Of a DNA stretch of 64,000 nt, positions 17,211-25,672 are shown piece by piece. The notes beneath the pieces were generated by a model. It saw nothing but the letters and a program-made list of their open reading frames with translations. It was not told where the DNA came from and ran no database searches. The stretch comes from Novosphingobium guangzhouense (GTDB lineage: Bacteria; Pseudomonadota; Alphaproteobacteria; Sphingomonadales; Sphingomonadaceae). The translations under genes were made by a program, and so were the position numbers. Location of the stretch: positions 62,001 through 126,000 of the forward strand of contig NZ_LYMM01000014.1 in the NCBI RefSeq assembly GCF_002896965.1. The letters run 5' to 3'. Positions within the stretch are counted from its first letter, which is position 1. The number at the start of each line of letters is the position of its first letter.

Positions 17211-20200
17211 ATGTCCCAACTCGCCTTCGCCACCATGGATGCACCAGCATCCTTGCATTGCGTCGCCATCTCGATCGCCCAGCACATGCGCCGCGGCGCG
17301 CAGATTACACGGCAGGCCCTCAAGCGCTTCATGCTGGAGGCGTTGGGGGCCGACGACGCCGATGGCGCCTGGACCATGCGCGATGCCTACGATGCACTCG
17401 AAGCCGCGCAGGTGATGCTGCTCCAGGACGCCGACTGCCCGCTCCTGCAGGGATCGCCACGGCAGATATTCACGGCACTGCGGAGATTCGAACATGCGCT
17501 CCCGACCCAGACCTATCGTTCCGAGCGACAGATCGAATTTCAGCAGTTCAGCACGCCGCTGAGCCTCGCCTGGCTCGTAGGCCTTGCCGGGCAGATCCGG
17601 CAGGATGACCTCGTGCTCGAGCCGTCGGCGGGCACGGGGATGCTCGCGGTCCATGCATGGCGAGCGGGTGCGTGCCTGCAACTCAATGAATTAGATCCGA
17701 AACGGGCCGACCTGCTCGGCCGGATCTTCGATCGAACCGTTACTCGCCATGACGGTGAACATATCGGCGATCTGCTCGTGGGCGCTCCAAGGCCGACGCT
17801 GGTGCTGATCAATCCACCCTTCAGTCGCAGTGCCGGACGAGGTGTCGATCGCCACGCCGGCGCTCGCCATCTGCGGGCCGCGCTGGCCCGCCTCGCTCCC
17901 GGCGGCCGCTGCGTGGCGATCATGCCGCCGAACTTCGCGGCGGATGGCACCGCCTCGCTCGGCTACACTGCCGTTGCCGAGATGGCGCCGCCGCGCGCCG
18001 AGATCACCATCCGCGGAACCCCCTATGCCAAGCATGGGACCAGTATCGATGTGCGCCTCCTCGTTTACGACAAGGGATGGACAGGAGAAGCCCGGCGTCA
18101 TGTCGCGGACACGATCGAAGCTGCTCTCGATATCGTGCTGGCTTTTCCCTCCCGGCTTGATCCTTTCGATCCACCCCCGGCGCCCGCACCGACGGCCAGG
18201 CCCTGTCCCGCCCCGGAACCCAAGCCACCGCTGACTGCTCCCCTGATAACGCGGCCGTCACGAAAAATAGCGCCGCCAGTCCGCATTCCCGCCCGCGAAC
18301 CGCCCGAACCGGTATCGTACAGCGTACGCGAGACGCCGCTCGCACCGGGACAGGCGATCGGCATCTATTCCCTGTGGCAACCCGCTCGGCTTGTGATCGA
18401 CGACGCCTGCGCGCATCCGGACGAACTCGTCGAATCCATCGCGATGGCATCCGTCTCGCTTCCGGCGCCTCGCTACCACCCCCGTCTCCAGAAGCGTGCC
18501 TTCAAGGCGCTCTCCGACGCGCAGCTTGAGACCATCATCCATGCAGGCGAAGCGCACGAACGCGATCTTCCCGGGCGCTTCTCGGCCAATCTGGCCGTTG
18601 ATCGCCTGCTCGAGGACGAGGAGGGCAGCGCCTACCGGACCGGCTTCTTCGTTGCCGATGGAACCGGTGTGGGGAAAGGGCGCGAGGCCGCAGGCATCAT
18701 TCTCGATCAGTGGAACCGCGGCAATCGCCGCGCGATCTGGATTTCGCTGGCCGATCTCATTGAGGACGCGCGCCGCGACTGGACAGCGCTTGGCGGGCTG
18801 GCCATCGATATTCAGCCGGTCGCGAACTTTGCGCTGGGCACGCCGATCACGATGGAAAGTGGCATCGTCTTCCTGACCTACGCTGCGCTGCGCTCGAGCC
18901 GCCATGATACGGCATCGCGCCTGCAGCAGCTGCTGGACTGGACCGGTAAGGATTTCTCCGGAGTGATCGTCTTCGACGAATCCCACGCCATGGCCCATGC
19001 CGCCGGCACCGAGACGGACTTCGGGAAGGCGCACGGCTCGGAACAGGGGCTCGCCGGCGTCCGCCTGCAAAATGCGCTGCCGCGTGCCCGCATCCTCTAT
19101 ATGTCGGCGACCGGCGCGGCCCGGCCCGAAAGCCTCGCCTATGCCGTTCGCCTCGGGCTCTGGGGAGCCGGTACGGCCTTCGCCACGCGCGACATGTTCA
19201 TGAAGGCCATGGAAGAGGGCGGCATCGCGGCGCTCGAAGTCGTGTGCCGCGATCTCAAGGCGATGGGTCTCTACATTGCCCGCGCCTTGAGCTTCGCCGG
19301 CGTCGAGTATGAACCCCTGGAACATGCGCTCACGCCGGACCAGATCTCGGTTTACGATGCCTACGCGGACAGTTGGGGGATCATCCATCGCGGCCTGCGA
19401 GACGTGCTCGCCGAGATCGGCGTGGTCGATAGGATATCCGGCAAGACCCAGAACAGCCAGGCGCGCGGGTCAGCGCTCAGTTCCTTCGAGGGGGCCAAGT
19501 TGCGATTCTTCTCCAGCCTGCTCGTGAGCCTGAAGATTCCCACGCTGATCGTGGCCATCGAGCAGGAACTGGCGGCGGGTAATGCCGTGCTGGTACAGCT
19601 GGCGAGCACCGGCGAAGCCATCATGGACCGGCGATTGTCCGAACTCTCGCCGGAGGAACGGGCGATGATGGATGTCCAGGTCTCTCCCAAGGAGACCCTC
19701 GTCGATTATCTGAAAAATGCCTTCCCGGTGCGCCAGATGCGGGTCTTTCGCGCCGATGACGGCACGGTTCGCTCGGAACCGATGAGTGACGCTCAAGGTA
19801 ATCCCGTACTATGCAGGCAGGCGATCGCCGCCCGCGACGAACTGATCGAGGACCTGTGCGCTTTGCCTGCCATTCCGACCGCGCTCGACGCGCTGATCGC
19901 ACATTTTGGTACGGAGCGGGTCGCCGAGATCACCGGCCGTTCCCGGCGCATCGTCACCGACAGTACGGGCCGTCAGAAAATCGAGAGGCGCGGCGCCCGC
20001 GCCAATGTCCTCGAGGTGCAGGCCTTTCAGAATGGCAGCAAACAGATCGCCGCCTTCTCTCTCGCAGGCAGCACCGGCCGGTCCATGCATTCGGACCGGA
20101 ACTGCCCGACCGCGCATTGCCGCCGGACACATTTTCTCCTCGAACTGGGATTTCGCATCCTTTCGGCAGTACAGGGCTTCGGTCGCAGCCACCGCACCAA

Positions 20201-21473
20201 TCAGGTGACGCCGCCGGTCTATCGCCCGCTCACGACCGATTGCCGCGGCGAGCGCCGGTTCCTCAGCACGATTATCCGGGGCCTCGAAGCGCTCGGCGCG
20301 CTGACCCGGGGCCAGCGTCAGGCCGGATCGCAGAATCTTTTCGATCCATCCGACAGTCTGGAATCCGAGTTCGCGCGCGATGCGCTCGTCCAGTGGTTCC
20401 ATCTTCTTTATGAGGGCAAGCTGCGCAGTGTGACGCTCGCCGATTTCCAGGAGATCACCGGATTGGAACTGTGCGACGAGGGCGGGGAACTGAAGGAGCG
20501 CCTGCCGCCGATCCACCGCTGGCTCAATCGCATCCTGGCCTTGCGCATCGCCACGCAGAACCGCATCTTCGAAGAATTCCTGGGACTGGTCGAGGATCGC
20601 GTCGAGGCGGCGCGGGCCGCCGGGACGCTTGATCTGGGGATCGAGACGATCCGCGCCGAACGTGTGCATGTTCTGTCCGACCAGCTCCTGCGCGCCGACC
20701 CGGTGACCGGCGCGGAAACGAGGCTGTTACGGCTCGAACTTCATCGAAGACCGCCGGTCACCAGTTGGGCCGCGTTGCAGTACGAGTTGCGCGGTTCGGA
20801 CGACGTGCGGTGGCTGCACAACACGCGCTCGGGTCGGGTGGCGCTCTATGTGCCGACATGGCCGGGGCAGGACGACGAGGGCCAATGGATCGAACGCTGT
20901 TATCTCATACGCCCTGGTGGCCGGGCGCGAATGGACGTCGCGGCACTTGCCGGCAGCCACTGGGAGGAGATCGAGCGTGATAGCTTCCAGGCGCTCTGGG
21001 ACGCGGAAGCCCGCGATGCTGGGGAAAAGCTTGTGGTCGAAACGATCACGCTCGCGACGGGCCTGCTCCTGCCCGTGTGGAAGAGGCTACCCGCCGATGA
21101 CGTGTGCGTATGGCGGATCGACGACGGCACCGGCATGTCCATTCTCGGGCGTATCATCCATCCCGGCGCCCTCGAGCGGCTCGAACAGGCATTCGGGCTT
21201 GCCGGTGGCGTGATTCTAGGGCCTGACGAGATCATTGCCGGCGCGCGCATGGCCGGCGGCGTAGCGATTCCGGGCCTGGGCCCAGCCAGGCTGGTTCGGG
21301 TCCAGGTCAACGATAGTCCCCGCCTCGAAATCCGCGATTACCGGCCGGAGGATCGCACCTGGCTCAAGTCCTGTGGGGCATTCTCGGAGGTCTTGAGTTT
21401 CAGGACCAGGTTGTTCCTGCCGCCCGATCGCGCGCGGGCCATATTGACGAGGATCATCGAGGATCGGAATTGA
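17211..21473 (+). CDS. Giant methyltransferase/strawberry-notch helicase fusion
   Basis: A 1420-residue protein. The ATG at 17211 follows GAGGTG; an in-frame TTG 33 bases upstream is possible. An N-terminal N6-adenine-methyltransferase-like domain has the SAM motif E-P-S-A-G-T-G (137-143) and N-P-P-F (201-204). After a Pro-rich linker comes a superfamily-2 helicase of the strawberry-notch type, with Walker A G-T-G-V-G-K-G (484-490) and D-E-S-H (589-592). Its C-terminal helicase part includes Q-G-F-G-R-S-H-R-T-N-Q. Proteins of this build are widespread on large plasmids and ICEs of alphaproteobacteria. A role in protecting or remodelling incoming element DNA is plausible but unproven. Confidence 0.9.
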   Translation: MSQLAFATMDAPASLHCVAISIAQHMRRGAQITRQALKRFMLEALGADDADGAWTMRDAYDALEAAQVMLLQDADCPLLQGSPRQIFTALRRFEHALPTQTYRSERQIEFQQFSTPLSLAWLVGLAGQIRQDDLVLEPSAGTGMLAVHAWRAGACLQLNELDPKRADLLGRIFDRTVTRHDGEHIGDLLVGAPRPTLVLINPPFSRSAGRGVDRHAGARHLRAALARLAPGGRCVAIMPPNFAADGTASLGYTAVAEMAPPRAEITIRGTPYAKHGTSIDVRLLVYDKGWTGEARRHVADTIEAALDIVLAFPSRLDPFDPPPAPAPTARPCPAPEPKPPLTAPLITRPSRKIAPPVRIPAREPPEPVSYSVRETPLAPGQAIGIYSLWQPARLVIDDACAHPDELVESIAMASVSLPAPRYHPRLQKRAFKALSDAQLETIIHAGEAHERDLPGRFSANLAVDRLLEDEEGSAYRTGFFVADGTGVGKGREAAGIILDQWNRGNRRAIWISLADLIEDARRDWTALGGLAIDIQPVANFALGTPITMESGIVFLTYAALRSSRHDTASRLQQLLDWTGKDFSGVIVFDESHAMAHAAGTETDFGKAHGSEQGLAGVRLQNALPRARILYMSATGAARPESLAYAVRLGLWGAGTAFATRDMFMKAMEEGGIAALEVVCRDLKAMGLYIARALSFAGVEYEPLEHALTPDQISVYDAYADSWGIIHRGLRDVLAEIGVVDRISGKTQNSQARGSALSSFEGAKLRFFSSLLVSLKIPTLIVAIEQELAAGNAVLVQLASTGEAIMDRRLSELSPEERAMMDVQVSPKETLVDYLKNAFPVRQMRVFRADDGTVRSEPMSDAQGNPVLCRQAIAARDELIEDLCALPAIPTALDALIAHFGTERVAEITGRSRRIVTDSTGRQKIERRGARANVLEVQAFQNGSKQIAAFSLAGSTGRSMHSDRNCPTAHCRRTHFLLELGFRILSAVQGFGRSHRTNQVTPPVYRPLTTDCRGERRFLSTIIRGLEALGALTRGQRQAGSQNLFDPSDSLESEFARDALVQWFHLLYEGKLRSVTLADFQEITGLELCDEGGELKERLPPIHRWLNRILALRIATQNRIFEEFLGLVEDRVEAARAAGTLDLGIETIRAERVHVLSDQLLRADPVTGAETRLLRLELHRRPPVTSWAALQYELRGSDDVRWLHNTRSGRVALYVPTWPGQDDEGQWIERCYLIRPGGRARMDVAALAGSHWEEIERDSFQALWDAEARDAGEKLVVETITLATGLLLPVWKRLPADDVCVWRIDDGTGMSILGRIIHPGALERLEQAFGLAGGVILGPDEIIAGARMAGGVAIPGLGPARLVRVQVNDSPRLEIRDYRPEDRTWLKSCGAFSEVLSFRTRLFLPPDRARAILTRIIEDRN

Positions 21474-21568
21474 TTCTCAGCATGCGCTACCCGTTATGCG
21501 GCGCAGGTTCCCTGGCAAATTGCAGGAAGAGGGTGAAGCGCGACAGCATCGCACTTCACCCTCATCAT

Positions 21569-22744
21569 TTATTCCGCAGATGCCGGTGTCTCATCCTTGG
21601 CTGCGTCTTTCTTCGCGGCATTCGAACGCTTGCCAGAAGCTTTCGGCTTCGGCGATGCGGCGGACTTGGGTCCGGTGACGATCCCGAGCTTCTTCTTCCT
21701 GAGAGCAGGCGCCGCCGTTTCCGGTTTTGTCGCTTCAGGAGTGCTTGTCTCAGGAGCGGTCGGCGGGGCAGCAGCTTCCTTGGCAGCGGCGGGCTTCTTC
21801 GCATCGCTGGATGTCTTCGGGGATGCCTTCTTCGCCGCCGGTTTCTTTGCGACAGACTTTGTGGCTGCGCCCTTCGCCTTTCTGGGTGCGGGTGTGGGTG
21901 CTGGCGCAGGTGCGGCCGCAACCGAGACAGCCTTTGAAGCCAATGCCATGGGTGCGGCCTCCGACGTCTCGACGGCGATCACGGGAGCCTCGGTCGCGGG
22001 CTTGGCGTCAGCCGCCTTTGCGCGCGGGCGCTTGGGCTTTTCCGGCGCCGGAGCCGATGTGGATTCCGGCGTTTGCTCCAAGGCAATCGCGGCAACCTCA
22101 TCGGCGGGCGTCACTGTATTGGCTTTTCTGCTCGTGCGTTTCGGCTTCTGTGCCTTCAGCGGCGCCGGAGTCGGTGCGGATTCCGGTGTTTGCTCCACGG
22201 CGGTGGCGGGGACCTCAGCGACCGGCGTCGCCGCATTGGTTTTTCTATTCGTGCGCTTCGGCTTCTCTTCCTTCACCGGGGCGGGCGTCGGAGTGGCTTC
22301 CTGTACGGCCTGTTCGGTGACGGGCGCTTCCGTCTGTGCCATTTCGCTCGCCTTTCTTCCGAGGCCCAGCTTTGCAGCGACAGCGCGGCGATGCTCGGAA
22401 TAGGCGGGAGCCACCATCGGATAGTCCCGGGGAAGCTTGTAGCGCTCGCGATATTCGGCCGGGGTCAGCCCGTTGGTCGCCAGATGCCGCTTCAGTGTCT
22501 TGTACGGCTTGCCGTCGATCATGCTGATGATGTGTTCGCGAGAACCCAGGCTCTTGCGCACCGATACGGCGGGAACATGCTCCACCGGCGCGGGCGTTTC
22601 GGCTTCGCCCTTTCCTTCGAGGGCGCCGCGTGTCGCTTCGATGATCCCGGCGATGTCGCCGGCCGGCACCTGGTTGTTCGAGAAATAGGCGCTCAGTAAC
22701 TGCACCGTCATTGCAGTGAGATCGGGCTGCTCGGTATCGGCCAC
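21569..22744 (-). CDS. MucR/Ros-family regulator with a long Ala/Pro/Lys-rich tail
   Basis: A 391-residue protein; usual MucR proteins are about 140-150. I start at a GTG after CTGGAG, which gives the classic opening A-D-T-E-Q-P-D-L-T-A-M-T-V-Q-L-L. The MucR core ends with Y-P-M-V-A-P-A-Y-S-E-H-R-R-A-V-A-A-K-L-G-L-G. The zinc-finger Cys pair is absent: the stretch reads H-I-I-S-M-I-D-G-K-P-Y-K-T-L-K-R-H. A tail of roughly 240 residues holds near-repeats around K-P-K-R-T-x-R-K and E-Q-T-P-E-S, then histone-H1-like A-K-K-P-A-A-K-K-A. It likely binds DNA broadly. Confidence 0.88.
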   Translation of the reverse strand: MADTEQPDLTAMTVQLLSAYFSNNQVPAGDIAGIIEATRGALEGKGEAETPAPVEHVPAVSVRKSLGSREHIISMIDGKPYKTLKRHLATNGLTPAEYRERYKLPRDYPMVAPAYSEHRRAVAAKLGLGRKASEMAQTEAPVTEQAVQEATPTPAPVKEEKPKRTNRKTNAATPVAEVPATAVEQTPESAPTPAPLKAQKPKRTSRKANTVTPADEVAAIALEQTPESTSAPAPEKPKRPRAKAADAKPATEAPVIAVETSEAAPMALASKAVSVAAAPAPAPTPAPRKAKGAATKSVAKKPAAKKASPKTSSDAKKPAAAKEAAAPPTAPETSTPEATKPETAAPALRKKKLGIVTGPKSAASPKPKASGKRSNAAKKDAAKDETPASAE

Positions 22745-22933
22745 GCAAAAACTCCAGGCTAAGGGAAGGCAATAGGGAAGTTGTCTCTTGCCGAAAAAGA
22801 ATTGCCGGAAAGCTAAGCCTGTTCCCACGTCTCATGCAAGTCGTCAGTGAAACAAGCCCGTGAGCCATGGAAGGGGAGGGAGAGAAGCAGAGCGGAGATC
22901 AGTTGGAGGTCTCGCTTTTCCATGAGGTGCAAC

Positions 22934-23419
22934 ATGGCGAACTGCTTATCCGCGCACATCCTGATCGGCGGCAGACTAGCCCGATCCCGATATCCCCAAC
23001 TGATCGAGGCGATCAAAGACGATAATCCTGCGGTCGATTGGGACGGTACGCCGTTCGATCCCGGCGATATCCCGGTTGGCAAGCCGCTCGCGCTCATGGA
23101 TCATGATGTCGCCAACGGCTGTTTCGAAGAAATAGAACGCATATGTCGGCTGCATCGTCTCCACTATGTACGCTGGTCTGGCGCTTCTCCCGGTAGCTTC
23201 CCGTCGGTTCGCATCGTTTACACCGGTAGCGGCGAACCACAGAAGTTCCTGACCACTGAGGAAGACGAGCAGGTCTTCTCCATCGAGCGCATCCGGGAAC
23301 TGGGAAGCATCGAAACAATCGAAGCGGACTACCAGCGCGCGCGCAGGAATCCGCCTCCCCTGCTGATCGTGGACGACGAACCCACCGATGTGGTCATCCC
23401 CGAGATCCCCCATGGCTGA
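22934..23419 (+). CDS. Unknown backbone protein, first of a small operon
   Basis: A 161-residue acidic protein. The ATG follows GAGGTGC. The frame extends upstream but that part is Arg-rich and lacks a coding look. No cysteine-based motif or membrane segment is clear. The segment F-L-T-T-E-E-D-E-Q-V-F-S-I-E-R-I-R-E-L and the acidic end D-D-E-P-T-D-V-V-I-P suggest a soluble accessory protein. The next gene starts inside its last codons (ATGGCTGA), so the two are translationally coupled. No family is recognised. Confidence 0.7.
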   Translation: MANCLSAHILIGGRLARSRYPQLIEAIKDDNPAVDWDGTPFDPGDIPVGKPLALMDHDVANGCFEEIERICRLHRLHYVRWSGASPGSFPSVRIVYTGSGEPQKFLTTEEDEQVFSIERIRELGSIETIEADYQRARRNPPPLLIVDDEPTDVVIPEIPHG

Positions 23420-24026
23420 TCACTATGTTCAGGGCTCGGTCGCATTCACCTCCACCGCGCAGGAAGCCGCACTGATCGAAGAGGCGTGGCAGCATGCCGC
23501 TGACCTCGACAACGAACTGGCGCCGGGCGATCCGAGCGCCGAGTTCCTCGCGGCTTTCCCGCCGGTCGAACTGGGCAACCCTTTCAATGGCCTGCTGGCG
23601 ATCTTCGATGATCCGCGGTTTCCCCAGTTCGGCGCCGAGCTCCGGGTCACCGGAGCAGATCCTTGCATGGTGTCGATCTATGGTGACAGCGATTTTCAAC
23701 CCGACGCCATCGCCGCGCTGATCCAGCGCTGCTGCCCGCAGACGCTGGGCGAAGCGCCGATCGGCTTTACGTGGAGCTATGGGTCTTCGCGCGCCCGGCC
23801 CGAGGATAGCGGCGGCGGATGGTGCGCCATCTTTGCCGATCGGATCGAATTCAGCGAGACTGCCGAGGGACTTTCGAAAGCGCTGCAGCCCGCTGCCGAT
23901 CCCTGGAGCGATCACCCGCACCATCCCGTGTCCGACTGGAAAACCGATGTCGCCAATGACGAGACCCGTCTCGGCTATCTCGACTGGATCGCCGCACGGC
24001 AAAGTTCGGCCGGTGCGGCACCTTAA
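23412..24026 (+). CDS. Unknown backbone protein, coupled to the previous gene
   Basis: A 204-residue soluble acidic protein whose start overlaps the stop of the gene before it by 8 bases. It is Trp- and Pro-rich near the end (D-P-W-S-D-H-P-H-H-P-V-S-D-W-K) and has a central patch I-G-F-T-W-S-Y-G-S-S-R. No catalytic motif is recognised. The conserved-looking codon use and coupling argue that it is real. Confidence 0.75.
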   Translation: MADHYVQGSVAFTSTAQEAALIEEAWQHAADLDNELAPGDPSAEFLAAFPPVELGNPFNGLLAIFDDPRFPQFGAELRVTGADPCMVSIYGDSDFQPDAIAALIQRCCPQTLGEAPIGFTWSYGSSRARPEDSGGGWCAIFADRIEFSETAEGLSKALQPAADPWSDHPHHPVSDWKTDVANDETRLGYLDWIAARQSSAGAAP

Positions 24027-24124
24027 ACCCGATCGCCTCGTCATCCGCACGACGTGAAGCGATCGGCAGCGAGGACGCCGCCGCGTCCCGTCGCGCCATT
24101 CTTCCGCAAAACAAGGACAGACCC

Positions 24125-24823
24125 ATGACCGACGTCACCGCGCCGGGTGCGCCTACGCGCCTCTATAGCCAGACCGATTACGACGAACGCGGCAATTTCC
24201 AGTACCAGGGCGATCTGTACCGCTCGGGCGAGGATCTGCCGTGCCTTGCGTCACGGATGGGACGGCATCTCGCTGATCAGTTCATCCTCACGCGCTTCGC
24301 GATCAGCACGAGTAAATTTGCGGGCGGCCGGAAGGTCACCGCAGAAGTCCTCGATACGCCTGCCGACCTTACCGACCGCGATAGGCAGAACGCGTTCATC
24401 GTTGAAGTGCGCGACCAGATGGAGCGGTTCGGTTTCACGTGCGCCAATGCGCTCCAGGGATTTCACAGTTGCTCCTTCTTCTGCGAAGCGCGGATCGGGC
24501 GGGCCTACTGGGCGGCGCTCGCGAAGAGGCGCGGTCCCAGGAATCCGGTCGAAGCGCTGGTGTCGCTTACCGTATTCAAGAAGAGGGTGAAGCCGGGCGA
24601 CAGCCTGAAACTCATCGATGCGCCGGCGGGCCATCGATCGCTGGGAACGACGCGCACGATCACCAAGGTACGATCGGGCGATCTCATCCTCGAAGGCAGG
24701 AGCCATCTCGATTTCCCACGCGCCGCTGCCTTCGCCTGCGACGGCAAGCTGGTGCGCATTTCCATCGGCTCGGATTACGACCCGGATGCCCATCTGCTGT
24801 ACGAGTGGCGAGCAGCGGCCTGA
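24125..24823 (+). CDS. Unknown backbone protein
   Basis: A 232-residue basic protein with no membrane segment. It contains a Cys/His-poor core and a segment K-P-G-D-S-L-K-L-I-D-A-P-A-G-H-R-S-L-G-T-T-R that could form a beta-rich domain. It stands 98 bp after the preceding gene and 3 bp before the methylase-like gene, so it is probably part of the same transcript. No family is recognised. Confidence 0.7.
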   Translation: MTDVTAPGAPTRLYSQTDYDERGNFQYQGDLYRSGEDLPCLASRMGRHLADQFILTRFAISTSKFAGGRKVTAEVLDTPADLTDRDRQNAFIVEVRDQMERFGFTCANALQGFHSCSFFCEARIGRAYWAALAKRRGPRNPVEALVSLTVFKKRVKPGDSLKLIDAPAGHRSLGTTRTITKVRSGDLILEGRSHLDFPRAAAFACDGKLVRISIGSDYDPDAHLLYEWRAAA

Positions 24824-24826
24824 GCG

Positions 24827-25672
24827 ATGGCCGCCTCACCCCTCGCTGCGGACGCGTCCGCAGCCCATGCCCCGCATCTCAAGGCCATGCGGAAGCTCCT
24901 CGAGCGCTGTCAGCCGCGCCATGATATCTACACGGTGTTCGGGCACTGCATGGAGGCGATAGCGATCGCGATCGCCAACAGCGTCGACCTGCGCGCGCGT
25001 GCGCGGCGCGAAGCCCGTTACCTCGACATTATCGGGCGCTACGGCGCCGACGTCGTCGAAAGCTTCCCACAGGTCATGGCCGAACTTGCCCTGACGCTGG
25101 AAGCGGGAATGAGCGACGTGCTCGGCGCGCTGTTCCATGATCTCGAATTGCACAACAAGGCGAAGGGCCAGTTCTTTACGCCCTATTCGCTCAGCAGGGC
25201 GATGGCGGACATGCTGATCGGCGATACCGCCACCCTTCGGGAAACTATAGAAACTCGCGGACATCTTACCGCCATGGAGCCGGCATGCGGGTCCGGCAGC
25301 ATGGTCATCGCGCTTGCCGACGCCCTGCGATCGCAAGGCATCAATTATCAGCGCCACCTCCATGTGACCGCGATCGATATCGATCCCCGCGCGGTCCATA
25401 TGGCCTATGCGCAATTGTCGCTGCTGCATGTTCCCGCGCGACTGATCGTCGGCAATGCCCTTTCCGGTGATATCCGCGAACAGTGGTTCACACCGGCCCA
25501 TATCCTCGGCGGTTGGAAGGCCCGGCTTGCCTCAGCGCCGCAGGACAAGACCCCCATCGAAACGATCTCTCCTGTTGTGGCTGCCAAATCAGCCGGTTCG
25601 TTCAAGAAGACCGAACCTGCGCCCGACTGCAACAAACCAGCGCCGCTACCACGTCAACTCAGCCTCTTCTGA
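24827..25672 (+). CDS. N6-adenine methyltransferase-like protein lacking the catalytic motif
   Basis: A 281-residue protein. It carries the type-I-style entry motif G-Q-F-F-T-P (about 118-123) and SAM motif I, E-P-A-C-G-S-G-S-M (151-159). It continues with D-I-D-P-R-A-V-H-M-A for motif II. The expected N/D-P-P-Y/F catalytic motif is not visible: at its place the sequence runs G-N-A-L-S-G-D-I-R-E-Q-W-F-T-P. It may bind SAM without methylating, or work with a partner. The last 19 bases overlap the convergent ABC-transporter gene. Such short methylase-like proteins are frequent on mobile elements. Confidence 0.8.
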   Translation: MAASPLAADASAAHAPHLKAMRKLLERCQPRHDIYTVFGHCMEAIAIAIANSVDLRARARREARYLDIIGRYGADVVESFPQVMAELALTLEAGMSDVLGALFHDLELHNKAKGQFFTPYSLSRAMADMLIGDTATLRETIETRGHLTAMEPACGSGSMVIALADALRSQGINYQRHLHVTAIDIDPRAVHMAYAQLSLLHVPARLIVGNALSGDIREQWFTPAHILGGWKARLASAPQDKTPIETISPVVAAKSAGSFKKTEPAPDCNKPAPLPRQLSLF

